From Halopseudomonas pachastrellae (GTDB lineage: Bacteria > Pseudomonadota > Gammaproteobacteria > Pseudomonadales > Pseudomonadaceae), in assembly GCF_900114765.1 (NCBI RefSeq), contig NZ_FOUD01000014.1, forward strand, positions 62,001 through 126,000: 64,000 nt of DNA, given 5' to 3'. Under the pieces are notes generated by a model. It saw only the letters and a list, made by a program, of their open reading frames with translations, was not told where the DNA came from and did no database searches. How positions within the stretch are numbered: position 1 is the stretch's first letter; every line of letters begins with the position of its first letter. Positions 24,855 through 34,417 of this stretch are shown here, piece after piece. Position numbers and translations under genes: made by a program.

Positions 24855-26543
24855 ATGAGTAAGTCTGCCTGTATTGCGGCAATGCTATTGCTGTTTGGCT
24901 GTGGCCTTGCGCACGCTCAAGCGCTGCCCGGTGATCGAGAACTGATACGTGAGCGTCAGGAGCGGGTGCTTGAAGAGCAGCGCCTCCGACTTCAGGAATT
25001 GCAACAGTTGCCTGGGGAGCGGGCGGTGGTGCCGCCTGCCAGCTCTCAGCCTGAGGCGCAGTGTTTTGCTATCCAGCTAATCCGTCTCAGCGGTGCTGGG
25101 TTGATGACTCAGGCGCAGCAGGATGCGCTGTTGTTGCCCTTTATCGGGCGCTGCCTTGGCAGCGCAGAATTGAACAATCTGCTCGCCGCCATCACCGGGT
25201 TCTACCTTGACCGCGGCTATGTCACCTCGCGAGCCTACCTACCCCAGCAGGACCTCAGCGATGGTGAGCTGGACGTTCTGGTTGTCGAAGGTGTGCTGGA
25301 GGGGCTGGACAGTTCCGCATTGGCCAGTGAGCGCGAGCTGGCAATGGGCTTTCCTGGTCAGCCGGGGGAGCGGCTCAACCTCCGTGAGCTGGAGCAACTG
25401 GTTGATCAGTTGAGCCGGCTGCCATCCCGCCAACTGCAGCTGGAGTTGCTGCCCGGCGAGCAGCCTGGCGGTAGCCGCGTTCAGCTCAAAGGCCAGCGCA
25501 GCAAGCCATGGCACGCCTCTCTGAGCCGACATAACGATGGTCAGCGCAGCACCGGCGAGCAGCAGTGGGGCATAGGGCTGGATTGGGACAGCCCACTGGG
25601 GCTGGGTGATCAGTTACGCCTGCGCGGTGGTAAGGATGCTGTCAGCGATCACTGGCGCCACTCCGCCAGCCAGAGTCTGTTCTATTCGTTGCCGTTGGGG
25701 TGGTGGCGTCTCGATTACAGCTACAACCAGAGCTACTACCGCACCCGAGGGGAAGCGGGTGGGCTGATGTATGAGAGCGACGGCGAAAGCAAAGGCCATC
25801 AGTTCGGGGCCGAACGCGTGGTGCACCGCGACAACCTGGGCAAGACGGCGCTCTGCCTAGGGGTAGCTCACCTGCGTACCCGCAATTATCTGGAAGACGC
25901 CTTGCTGACCACCTCCAGTCACCGCCTCAGTGAGCTGCAGTTGGGAGCCAATCACGGGCGTCGGCTGGGTAACGCGTTCGTCAACCTGGATGTTGGCTGG
26001 CAGCAGGGTATCGGCGCCTTTGATGCGCAGTCAGATGATGCGTCAGGTGCTGGACAGCCGGTCGCCCGCTATGACAAGTACAGTCTGACGGCCAGCTACC
26101 TCCAGCCGTTTGAGCTGCTCGGTCAGCGGCTGAGTGTCGACAGTCTGCTTAGCGGGCAATACAGCAGCGACGTGCTGTTCTCGCCCCAGCGCATCAGCCT
26201 GGGTGGTTTGGCTTCGGTGCGTGGCTTCAAGGACCAATCCCTCAGCGGCGATAGCGGGTATTACTGGCGCAGCAACCTGCGCTGGCAGTACCCCATCAGC
26301 AATCTACAGTTGCGCCCATGGCTCTCGCAGTTGGGCGCCGCAGTGGGATACGACCTGGGCGCGATCAGCGGTACGCCTTATAACGGCAGGCGGCATGGCC
26401 GGCTCAGCGGCAGTGCGCTGGAGCTGTCTGCCCGTGGGCCGCATTTGGCCGCCAGCCTGACGCTAGCCCAGTCGCTTTCTCGCCCTGGTGTTATAGCCCG
26501 AGGCGAACACCCTCTCTACTTTCGCGTTGACCTGTTTTTCTGA
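24855..26543 (+). CDS. cdiB: two-partner secretion outer-membrane transporter, TpsB/CdiB (ShlB/FhaC) family
   Basis: 562 residues. A signal peptide (ending LAHAQA) is followed by a charged helix (residues 30-65, RERQERVLEEQRLRLQELQQ), the plug helix that sits in the pore in this family. Two POTRA domains follow (about 70-235, with CFAIQLIRLSG opening the first and LDVLVVEGVLEG in the second), then a 16-strand barrel. The signature VRGF is at residue 455, in the loop that regulates transport in FhaC, and the protein ends in Phe. It exports the giant exoprotein encoded 24 bases downstream. AAGGA decides the start at 24855. Confidence 0.93.
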   Translation: MSKSACIAAMLLLFGCGLAHAQALPGDRELIRERQERVLEEQRLRLQELQQLPGERAVVPPASSQPEAQCFAIQLIRLSGAGLMTQAQQDALLLPFIGRCLGSAELNNLLAAITGFYLDRGYVTSRAYLPQQDLSDGELDVLVVEGVLEGLDSSALASERELAMGFPGQPGERLNLRELEQLVDQLSRLPSRQLQLELLPGEQPGGSRVQLKGQRSKPWHASLSRHNDGQRSTGEQQWGIGLDWDSPLGLGDQLRLRGGKDAVSDHWRHSASQSLFYSLPLGWWRLDYSYNQSYYRTRGEAGGLMYESDGESKGHQFGAERVVHRDNLGKTALCLGVAHLRTRNYLEDALLTTSSHRLSELQLGANHGRRLGNAFVNLDVGWQQGIGAFDAQSDDASGAGQPVARYDKYSLTASYLQPFELLGQRLSVDSLLSGQYSSDVLFSPQRISLGGLASVRGFKDQSLSGDSGYYWRSNLRWQYPISNLQLRPWLSQLGAAVGYDLGAISGTPYNGRRHGRLSGSALELSARGPHLAASLTLAQSLSRPGVIARGEHPLYFRVDLFF

Positions 26544-26567
26544 TCAGCCCTGCAAGGAATTCCGCCC

Positions 26568-29500
26568 ATGGACGTGCGTAGCCCCCTGTTCAAGACTGTT
26601 GCCCGCTTGCTGATTGGTGCGCTGGTGTTTAACCCGCTGGTCAGCGTCGCGGCAGATCTGGCGGTAGACGCCGCAGCCGGCGGCAACACCGCACTGACCC
26701 AGGCCGGCAATGGTGTGCCGGTTATCAATATCGCTACACCCAATGCCAGCGGGCTGTCTCATAACCGCTTTACGGATTACAACGTTCGGGAGCAGGGCCT
26801 AATTCTGAATAACGCCAGTGGGATCCAGGGCACGGAGTTGGGTGGCCTGATTCACGGCAACCCCAATCTGAATGGTGCGGCTGCGGGGCTGATTCTTAAC
26901 GAGATAACCGGTACCAACCCCAGCCAGTTACAGGGTTACACCGAGGTGGCCGGCCAGAGTGCTGGCGTCATCGTAGCCAACCCGCACGGTATCACCTGTG
27001 ATGGCTGTGGCTTCCTCAATACGCCGCAAGTCACTCTGAGCACCGGCAAGCCTATTGTCGACGAAGGTCAGCTCCAGCGTTTTGAGGTGGACCAAGGGCA
27101 GATCGCCCTTGACGGCGCCGGCCTCAATGCTAGCAACGTCGAGCGCTTTGATCTTATTACCCGCAGTCTGCAGCTCAACGCCGAGCTGCGCGCCAACCAA
27201 TTGAACGTGGTGACCGGCCGCAATGATGTGGACGCCAGTACCTTGGCCGTCACCCCTAGAGCGGACGACGGTAGCCAAGCACCGCAACTCGCAATAGACA
27301 GCTCGGCACTAGGCGGTATGTATGCCGGCGCCATTCGTCTGGTCGGTACCGAGCACGGGGTAGGCGTGCGTTTGTTGGGTGATATGGCCGCCACCGCCGG
27401 CGATATTCAGATCGACTCCAAGGGGCAACTGACGATTGGGCGGGCTGCGGCCAGCGGTGATATCACCATGGCTGCCTCCGATATCAACCTGGCCCAAGGT
27501 TACGCAGGCGGTCAGGTGGCCTTGCAGGCGAGTGGCCAGATCGACACCACCGGCACCCTGGCCAGTGGTGGCAGTCAGCGACTGCAGGCCGAACGGGTTA
27601 ACAACCACGGCGTACTTGAGGCCGGTATCGACCTCGCCGGTAGTCGGCAAGCCAGCGCCAATATTGACTTGCAAGCAGACGAGGTTGCCAACGCCGGGCT
27701 AGTGCTCGCCTCTGGCGAACTGACTGTTACGGCAGAGCAGGTGGACAACCGCAGCGCGACGTTGGCCGCGCGCGAAGGTGTGCATGTGAGCGCCGAGCGA
27801 CTCGACAACCATGCCGGTGAGGTGATCTCTGATGCCGCGCTGACGCTGGATGTTCAGCAGCTCGATAACCGTCTCGGTCTGCTTAGCGGCGCGCAAGCTG
27901 TGCATCTGAACAGCGCCAACCTGGACAACCAGAGTGGGGAAATTCTGGGGAGCACGAGTGTGCAGCTCAGAGCTGGTCAACTGGACAACCGCGACGGCCA
28001 GGTTAGTGCGGTCGATCATCTGGACGTTTCTGCCACGCGGTTGGACAACAGTTATCAGGGCACGCTGTCTAGCCAAGGTAGCCTGACGGTAGAGGTGGCC
28101 GGTAGTCTCGACAATAGCCGCGAAGGCGCGCTGGTGAGCGCCGCTGACCAGCAACTGCGCGTCGGCGAACTCAACAACAGCCTGCAGGGCGTTGTGGTCA
28201 GTGGCGGCAATCTGGCGCTGATTGCTGACAATGCCATTGATAACCGCCAAGGCTCGGTGGTGGCCAACGCAGACCTGCAGGTAGCGGCCAGTGGGCTGGA
28301 TAACCGCGAGGGTGAAATCAGCGCGGGTCAGCAGCTTGAGGCTGAGGTTGCAGGCTTGCTGGACAATCGTGCCGGTCTGCTGGCCAGTAGCGACCAGCTA
28401 AGTCTGCAGGCCCAGCTGCTCGATAATAGTCTGGCAGGGCAGATTCTTAGCGAGGCTGACCTTAACCTGCGTGCCCGGCAGTTGGCGAACGTCCAAGGTG
28501 TGGTATACGCCCAGGGACAAGCCGATCTGCAGCTTGAGGGTAAGCTGGACAACAGCGAGGCGGGCCGGCTGCTTGGTGATCAGGGCCTGCACCTAGCTGC
28601 CGCAGAGGTAGACAACCGCAGCGGTGTGTTGCAGGCCACCAGCGGAGCACTGAGCCTGGATGTGAGCGGGCTGGTGAACAACCGCAACGGCATGCTGTTG
28701 GCCGGTGATGGCGACACCTTGCTGCAAGCCGATGGCCTGGACAACCAAGGTGGGCTTATGTCCAGCTTGCAGGGCGCGCTGCAGGTGGTAAGCCGCTGGT
28801 TAAATAACCGCAACGGCAGCGTGCAGGCGCACGACGTCAGCCTGCAGGTGGCAGAGCGCGTCGACAATGACCTGGGCAGCGTGGCGGCCACCGAGGGCAG
28901 CCTCGCGATCTCGGCACAGCACCTCAGCAATATGCATGGGAGTCTTTTTGCTCGCCAGTTACTGACCATCGACGCCGAACAACTGAACAACAACGACAGC
29001 CTGCTGCCGTTGTTTCTGACCACGAACAGCGACTACACCGCGCAGCAGTGGATTGACTATTACCGAGAGGTACTGACCCAGGATTGGCCTGGCTTTGTAG
29101 CTGACTCTCTCGCCCAGGGGCTCGGGCCGTTTCTGGGTGATACCAGCGTGGCGCGGCAACAGCAGCTGCTGACCGTACTGGATCTGCTGGAGCAAAACCC
29201 TGATGCCTGGCAGCAGGGCAGCCTGTTGCACGCCGACCGCATCGTGCTGGAGGTAGATCAGCTCAGCCAGACCGCCACCAGTCAGATACTGGCGCAAACG
29301 GCCCTGCAAGGGCAGGGGCACAACTGGACCAATCATGGCTACATGGCCAGTGATGGCAGTGTTGATCTGGCTCTCAGCGGGCACTACGACAGCTATGGCA
29401 CTCTGGCCAGTATTGATCAGTTGGCACTGCAAGCCGGCAGCCTGGACCTGGAGGCAGGGGCCAGCGACATCGGCGGTATTCTGGGCGGCAGCAACGCCAG

Positions 29501-30242
29501 CGTGCAGACAACCGGTGCGTTGAATAACAACGGCCAACTGACGGTACTGGGTAGTCTCAATGTCCGGGCGGGCAACATAGACAATCGGGGTGTCCTGGGT
29601 GCCGCCGATCAGCTGCAGGTCTTCAGTCAGCAGCTCTACAACCACCTAGGGGTGCTGTTCAGTGGCAATAACCTGCTGCTGCATGTGGATCACAGCGTCA
29701 ACCTGGATGCCGACATATACAGCCTGGGCAGCCTGAGCGTCAGCGGGCTTGATCCGGCCACATCTGCGCAGAGTCTGGCCAACGTGTCGGGCAACATCGA
29801 ATCGGCAGGCAACATGCAGTTGAATGTTGTCAGCCTGAACAACCGCAAGGCGGTGTTCCGCGAAGAGCAGGTGTTGCAGGAAGGCGAGATGACGGTGCAC
29901 TGCTATGACTGCGGTGGTGACCATCACAACGTCGACTACATTGCTCGCGAGGTCTACGACAGTCAGATAGTCGAAGACTCCCGCGCGGCCCTGCTGCATG
30001 CCGGTGGTGATCTGAGTGTCAGTGCCGTTGAGGTGGCAAACCAGTTCAGCACCCTGTCGGCTAGCGGCAACCTGTCCATCAACGCCGAGCGCCTGCATAA
30101 CCTCGGTGCGGTCGGTGGGCGCACCGAGCGTATTCGCACATGGAATACCGGACGCACCACTGACGGTACTGACGAGCGCTTTCGGCGTAACTACCTCTAC
30201 CCCCTACAACGCGGCAGAGCTACCCAAGGAACTGCCGCTTGA
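26568..30242 (+). CDS. CdiA N-terminal part: TPS domain and FHA-1 repeats (frame one)
   Basis: 1,224 residues as it stands. A signal stretch (RLLIGALVFNPLVSVAADL) opens it. The TPS domain carries NPNL and NPHG, which are recognised by the TpsB partner for export. The filament repeats follow, and the last 14 or so residues after the C5 run are out-of-frame tail. AAGGA 10 bases before the ATG is the start signal and the gene lies 24 bases after cdiB. The truncated product could still be exported and form a shaft without a toxin. Confidence 0.85.
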   Translation: MDVRSPLFKTVARLLIGALVFNPLVSVAADLAVDAAAGGNTALTQAGNGVPVINIATPNASGLSHNRFTDYNVREQGLILNNASGIQGTELGGLIHGNPNLNGAAAGLILNEITGTNPSQLQGYTEVAGQSAGVIVANPHGITCDGCGFLNTPQVTLSTGKPIVDEGQLQRFEVDQGQIALDGAGLNASNVERFDLITRSLQLNAELRANQLNVVTGRNDVDASTLAVTPRADDGSQAPQLAIDSSALGGMYAGAIRLVGTEHGVGVRLLGDMAATAGDIQIDSKGQLTIGRAAASGDITMAASDINLAQGYAGGQVALQASGQIDTTGTLASGGSQRLQAERVNNHGVLEAGIDLAGSRQASANIDLQADEVANAGLVLASGELTVTAEQVDNRSATLAAREGVHVSAERLDNHAGEVISDAALTLDVQQLDNRLGLLSGAQAVHLNSANLDNQSGEILGSTSVQLRAGQLDNRDGQVSAVDHLDVSATRLDNSYQGTLSSQGSLTVEVAGSLDNSREGALVSAADQQLRVGELNNSLQGVVVSGGNLALIADNAIDNRQGSVVANADLQVAASGLDNREGEISAGQQLEAEVAGLLDNRAGLLASSDQLSLQAQLLDNSLAGQILSEADLNLRARQLANVQGVVYAQGQADLQLEGKLDNSEAGRLLGDQGLHLAAAEVDNRSGVLQATSGALSLDVSGLVNNRNGMLLAGDGDTLLQADGLDNQGGLMSSLQGALQVVSRWLNNRNGSVQAHDVSLQVAERVDNDLGSVAATEGSLAISAQHLSNMHGSLFARQLLTIDAEQLNNNDSLLPLFLTTNSDYTAQQWIDYYREVLTQDWPGFVADSLAQGLGPFLGDTSVARQQQLLTVLDLLEQNPDAWQQGSLLHADRIVLEVDQLSQTATSQILAQTALQGQGHNWTNHGYMASDGSVDLALSGHYDSYGTLASIDQLALQAGSLDLEAGASDIGGILGGSNASVQTTGALNNNGQLTVLGSLNVRAGNIDNRGVLGAADQLQVFSQQLYNHLGVLFSGNNLLLHVDHSVNLDADIYSLGSLSVSGLDPATSAQSLANVSGNIESAGNMQLNVVSLNNRKAVFREEQVLQEGEMTVHCYDCGGDHHNVDYIAREVYDSQIVEDSRAALLHAGGDLSVSAVEVANQFSTLSASGNLSINAERLHNLGAVGGRTERIRTWNTGRTTDGTDERFRRNYLYPLQRGRATQGTAA
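27720..28990 (+). repeat. FHA-1 type repeats, about 20-residue (60-base) period
   Basis: About 20 degenerate copies of a motif built on (L/V)DN-R-G-x-L plus strands of alternating residues, each about 20 residues (LDNHAGEV, LDNRLGLL, LDNQSGEI, LDNRDGQV and so on). They form the right-handed beta-helix shaft of filamentous haemagglutinin-type proteins. The copies differ at the base level, so recent slippage is not evident. Confidence 0.85.
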
Positions 30243-33200
30243 GGCCTTGGCCCGCTACAGCCTGGTCAGTGACCTCTCCACCGTCACCGCGCTTAACGCC
30301 AATGCCCCCGCCGTCATCCAGGCCGGCGGTGACTTGCTGATCCAGGCCAGTCAGGTGCTGGAGAACAGTCGCGAGCTGGGTAACGATCTGCCTGCCTGGG
30401 CTGATGACCCGGCCCGACAGGAGGTTGCCGACACGCTGGGCGAGATCATGCAAGTTCAGGTCAATGCCCAGTTGCCGGCAGACCTGCAACAACAGCAAGT
30501 CAATCCGCTCACCCTACCCGGTTTCAGCCTGCCCGACGGCCAACAGGGGTTGTTCCGTCTGGTACAAACGCCTGCCAGTCAGAGCCCGGACGCGACCACC
30601 CCAACCGGTGTCAGCGTGCCCCAGGCCGGCGCGCATCCGTATCTGATTGAAACCAACCCGGCACTGACCAACCTGGGCCAGTTTCTGGGTTCTGAGTACC
30701 TGCTTGCTCAACTCGGGCTGGATCCGGGGCAGACGCTCAAGCGCCTGGGCGATGGTCTGTATGAGCAACGGTTGATGCGTGACGCGGTGACCGCACGCAC
30801 GGGCGCGCGTTATCTTGCTGGCCTGACCAGTGACGAAGCCATGTACCGATACCTCATGGACAATGCGCTGGCCAGCCGTGAAGCCCTCAACCTCAGCCTG
30901 GGCGTAGCGCTCAGTGCCGAACAAGTTGCCGCCCTGACCCACGACATCGTCTGGCTGGAAGAGCATGAGGTCATGGGCGAGAGCGTACTGGTGCCCGTGC
31001 TCTATCTGGCCCAGGCAGAAGGCCGTCTGGCGGCCACCGGTAGTCTGATTCAGGGGCAAGACGTCACCCTGATCAGCGGCGGCGAGCTGCGTAATCAGGG
31101 CACACTGCGTGCCGCCGAAAACCTCAGCATCGTCGCTGGCAGTATCGATAACAGCGGATTGCTGCAAGCACACGAGCGTATCCAGTTGATCGCCCAGCAA
31201 AGCATCGACAATGCGCGAGGCGGCATTATCAGCGGAGCTGAGGTCGGCTTGACCGCAGGCGGGGATATCCTTAACGAGCGCACTGCCAGCTATTACGACA
31301 ACACCGCCGGACGGGCACGGCAGGCCGGTACCATTCTGGATAGCGCTGCGCGCATCGAAGCAACCGGCGACCTCAGCATGCAGGCGGGCGGTAACCTGAT
31401 TAATCAGGGGGCGGTCATCCAGGCGGGGGGCGATGTCGAGCTTGGCGCCGGCCAGGATCTGATTGTCAGTGCCACCGAAGAGCGCAGCCTGGCCATCCGG
31501 CAGGATCGCCGCCACTACTGGGAAAGTAGCGCTGTCACCCAACACGGCAGCGAGGTCAGTGCTGGTGGTGACCTGAACGCCAGCGCCGGCAATGATTTGG
31601 CTGTCGTCGCCAGCCAGCTGGAGGCTGGAGAAGACCTGACTCTAAGCGCCCAGGGCGATCTGGTTATCGCTGCTGCCGCCAACGAACAGCACAGCGAATA
31701 CCGCTATCGTCGCAGCGATAAAAAGGTCACCCGTGAAGACAGCGAGATTGCGCAGCAAGGTGCGCAGTTGCTGTCCGGCGCTGATGTAACCTTGCTGGCC
31801 GGCGACAGCCTCACCGCCGTAGCCAGCCGCATCGAGGCCGCGCAGCAAGCCTATCTGGTTGCCGGCAGCCAGTTGGCCCTGGTGGCGGCAGAGAACCTTG
31901 ATCACCACTTCTACGAGAAAAAGTCCGAAGGCTCCTTCGGGCGCACATCGTTTCGTAGCGACACCGTCACCCGCGTAACCCAGCAGGGCACCGAGATCGA
32001 AACCGGCGGCGACCTCACGCTGGTCAGCGGCAGCGACCAGTTGCACCAGGCCAGCCAGCTCACCAGCGGCGCCGACCTCACGCTCAGTAGCGGCGGCAGT
32101 GTGGTGTTTGAAGGCGTGCTGGACCTGCACCAGGAGTCCCACGAGAAGAGCAAGAGCAGCTGGGCCTGGCAATCGGCCAAAGGCCAGGGCGATACCGACC
32201 AGACCTTGATCCAGAGCCAGCTGCAGGCCCAGGGCGAGCTGATCATCCGCGCTGCCGAAGGCGTGCAGATCGATGTTCGCGAGATCAACCAGCAGACCGT
32301 CAGCCAGACCATCGACGCCATGGTCGCCGCCGAGCCTGGCCTGGCCTGGCTCAAGGAAATGGAAGCCCGCGGCGACGTGGACTGGCGCCACGTCAAGGAA
32401 GTACACGACAGCTTCAGCTACAGCCACTCCGGGCTGGGCGCTGGCGCGCAATTGGTGATTGCCATTGTAGTGGCAGCCATGGTCGGCCCAGGCGCCAGCG
32501 CCCTGGCAGGCGGGGGTACAGCCGGGGCGGTAACGAGCGCCGTCGCCACCAGCGCCGCCACCAACGCGGTCGTCAGCACCGTCAACAATCGCGGAGACCT
32601 GGGGGCTGTATTTGACGACATTACCTCCAGCGACGCCGTGAAAGGCTATGTCGTGGCCGGCGCCACGGCGGGTCTCACCGCTGGCGTATACGACAATCTA
32701 CTGGGGACCAAGACAAACCCTGTTACCGGACAGGTCGTTGTTGACTTGAGCACGGTAGAAGGGGTTGGCCGCTTTGCTGCCAATCAGGCACTGCAAGGGA
32801 CTACCAGTACCGCGCTATACCGCGCCCTGGGCGAAGACAGCGATTTTAGTCAGGTACTGGGTAACGCCCTGGTCAACACCTTTGCCGCCTACGGCTTCAA
32901 TCTGGTGGGTGATCTGGGTGATCGCTACCAGTTACCCAGTGGCAGCGCCGAGAAAGTGCTACTGCATGCCCTGATGGGCGGCCTGGCTGCAGAGGCCTAT
33001 GGCGGGGACTTTGCCAGTGGCGCGCTGGTGGCCGGCGTCAATGAGTTGGTGGTTGCTGACCTGAATGCGCAGTTTGCCGGTCTGCCGGATGAGCAGCGCG
33101 AGGCGCTGGTGCTCATGAGTTCCCAGCTTATAGGTGTGCTCTCCGCCGCCCTGCTAGACCCGGACGGTAGCGAAGACCAGCTTGAGACGGGCGCCTGGGT

Positions 33201-34407
33201 TGCAGCTAACGCAACCAACTACAACTTTTTGAATCACCAGGATGTCGAGCGCCTTGAGCAAGAAATAGAAGGCTGTCATGAGCGAGGTGACTGCGAGCAG
33301 ATTCGTGACCGCTATCTTGAGGTCAGCGACGCGAACCGAGAACGCCTGGCTGCATGCGACGTCAGTGGCAACTGTCAGCTCATCATGGAAGAAATTCAGG
33401 CCGGCCGCAGCGCCCTGGATGGGTTGCGTGGAGAAGCAGCAGCGGTGGCAGAGGCGGCGTTCCGCCCTCGCCAAATCACAGAACTGGCGCAAGCCAACAA
33501 CGCCATCGTGCAGGCCGCGCAGCGCGAGTGGGATGCCTATGCAGAACAGGCCAATCGGCAACAGGCCGAACAGCTGCTGCAACTAGCCGAAGACCCTGCT
33601 GCGATGGCAGCCTGGGTAGAGGCCCAGGCCACAGAGGACTACCTTGTAGCACTGGAGCAGGAACTGTCGCTCGCGCAAGACGCAGCTCTGACCGGTATGT
33701 CCGATGCCGAACTTGACCTGTACGCCCCAGGCTGGCGGGAGAATCGTGACCAGATGTTGGTTGCCACCGGTTACGTCAAGGACGGGGCAGCGGTGGTCGG
33801 TGACGTACTGGAGCCCGGTGTGCTCGACGCCATTGGCCCAGCCGCCAAAGTAGCGAAGCTGCTAGGCGTGTTTGCGGTTATACACAAAGCCGGAGAGGCA
33901 CTGCCCGATGGTCTTGCGAGTGTCGTCGCCAAGCTGGACAATCTGGCAGCAGGCAAGCCACCCAGTCCTGCGGAGCTGGAGCCATTCAGAAATGCCGCTT
34001 CTGCGAAGTTGCAGGAGGATATCCAACGGGCTAATTTGACGTTGGGAGGGGCAAAAGCAACAGACTCTGCATCGAATGTGGCTCTTTTCGAGAGGCAGCG
34101 AGCAGGTTATGCAGCCCAAGAGATAAGAAATGCACAACCTGTCGGGAGTGCACTTCAAGATGACCCTCTTCATCGTGCTCCCAGTTATGTGATTGACCAG
34201 ATTCCAGCGAAAGGAAGGCTTTTCACTATTCGTGGCGGGGATGGAAAGTCGTACAACCTTACCCAGATGGAAGGGGCTGTGGATGGCAAGTCGGGGATAT
34301 TCGAGTGGCTCGTCAATTCGAAGGGTGAGTTGACACATCAGAGGTTTATCCCTGCCGGAAGAATTACGGGCACGCCCAACCAAGTTCCATCTAGATTGCC
34401 AAGATAA
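30205..34407 (+). CDS. CdiA C-terminal part: FHA-2, pretoxin and toxin tail (frame two)
   Basis: About 1,400 residues continuing from Y-N-A-A-E-L. It holds an FHA-2 region with a repeated (T/S)-L-x-A-G-x-x-L pattern, then a Gly/Ala-rich hydrophobic stretch and a pretoxin segment reading GAWVAANATNYNFLNHQDVE. That segment aligns in sense with the common GAW-VENN-YL pattern, but VENN itself is replaced by N-Y-N-F, a variant typical of pseudomonad CdiA proteins. The first in-frame ATG that could start it alone is at 30016 and overlaps the other frame with no ribosome site, so it is unlikely to be made as a free protein. Confidence 0.8.
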   Translation, partial: YNAAELPKELPLEALARYSLVSDLSTVTALNANAPAVIQAGGDLLIQASQVLENSRELGNDLPAWADDPARQEVADTLGEIMQVQVNAQLPADLQQQQVNPLTLPGFSLPDGQQGLFRLVQTPASQSPDATTPTGVSVPQAGAHPYLIETNPALTNLGQFLGSEYLLAQLGLDPGQTLKRLGDGLYEQRLMRDAVTARTGARYLAGLTSDEAMYRYLMDNALASREALNLSLGVALSAEQVAALTHDIVWLEEHEVMGESVLVPVLYLAQAEGRLAATGSLIQGQDVTLISGGELRNQGTLRAAENLSIVAGSIDNSGLLQAHERIQLIAQQSIDNARGGIISGAEVGLTAGGDILNERTASYYDNTAGRARQAGTILDSAARIEATGDLSMQAGGNLINQGAVIQAGGDVELGAGQDLIVSATEERSLAIRQDRRHYWESSAVTQHGSEVSAGGDLNASAGNDLAVVASQLEAGEDLTLSAQGDLVIAAAANEQHSEYRYRRSDKKVTREDSEIAQQGAQLLSGADVTLLAGDSLTAVASRIEAAQQAYLVAGSQLALVAAENLDHHFYEKKSEGSFGRTSFRSDTVTRVTQQGTEIETGGDLTLVSGSDQLHQASQLTSGADLTLSSGGSVVFEGVLDLHQESHEKSKSSWAWQSAKGQGDTDQTLIQSQLQAQGELIIRAAEGVQIDVREINQQTVSQTIDAMVAAEPGLAWLKEMEARGDVDWRHVKEVHDSFSYSHSGLGAGAQLVIAIVVAAMVGPGASALAGGGTAGAVTSAVATSAATNAVVSTVNNRGDLGAVFDDITSSDAVKGYVVAGATAGLTAGVYDNLLGTKTNPVTGQVVVDLSTVEGVGRFAANQALQGTTSTALYRALGEDSDFSQVLGNALVNTFAAYGFNLVGDLGDRYQLPSGSAEKVLLHALMGGLAAEAYGGDFASGALVAGVNELVVADLNAQFAGLPDEQREALVLMSSQLIGVLSAALLDPDGSEDQLETGAWVAANATNYNFLNHQDVERLEQEIEGCHERGDCEQIRDRYLEVSDANRERLAACDVSGNCQLIMEEIQAGRSALDGLRGEAAAVAEAAFRPRQITELAQANNAIVQAAQREWDAYAEQANRQQAEQLLQLAEDPAAMAAWVEAQATEDYLVALEQELSLAQDAALTGMSDAELDLYAPGWRENRDQMLVATGYVKDGAAVVGDVLEPGVLDAIGPAAKVAKLLGVFAVIHKAGEALPDGLASVVAKLDNLAAGKPPSPAELEPFRNAASAKLQEDIQRANLTLGGAKATDSASNVALFERQRAGYAAQEIRNAQPVGSALQDDPLHRAPSYVIDQIPAKGRLFTIRGGDGKSYNLTQMEGAVDGKSGIFEWLVNSKGELTHQRFIPAGRITGTPNQVPSRLPR
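33780..34407 (+). other. candidate CdiA C-terminal toxin module (unknown activity)
   Basis: The last roughly 210 residues after the pretoxin region drop in GC and have little to do with the shaft. A compact end domain begins near HRAPSYVIDQIPAKGRLFTI and closes with GIFEWLVNSKGELTHQRFIP and a TGTPNQ motif. I recall similar tails at the ends of many polymorphic toxins, but know of no proven activity and see no HxxxH, HNH or deaminase motif. The immunity gene lies 10 bases downstream. Toxin status is inferred from position. Confidence 0.55.
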
Positions 34408-34417
34408 GAGGTAAGGT

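Larger units (their letters stand above)
26568..34407 (+). pseudogene. cdiA: CdiA-type contact-dependent inhibition exoprotein, split by a one-base insertion
   Basis: Repairing one base gives about 2,612 residues. Order of parts: signal region and TPS secretion domain (residues 1-290, motifs NPNL near 98 and NPHG near 139); FHA-1 repeats (385-810); a region around the break with a Tyr/Pro-rich start, likely the export-arrest/receptor-binding stretch; FHA-2 repeats (about 1575-1920); a hydrophobic DUF637-like region (1960-2165); a pretoxin region; and a variable C-terminal tail. The break is an extra C in the C5 run at 30200-30204: frame one reads Y-P-L-Q-R, frame two Y-N-A-A-E. Without that C the reading would be Y-P-Y-N-A-A-E-L. 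As read, the first frame stops at 30242, so no toxin would be exported unless a +1 slip at CCC-C occurs. Sequencing error in the run must also be considered. Confidence 0.85.

Noticed and set aside
27720-28990. CRISPR-like regular repeats
   Set aside because: The period of about 60 bases reflects protein repeats; copies are degenerate and there are no unique spacers between constant repeats.
30016-30204. ATG at 30016 as the start of a separate second hemagglutinin gene
   Set aside because: The first 60 codons have no similarity to shaft sequence, overlap the other frame and lack a ribosome site. The frames join naturally at the C5 run.
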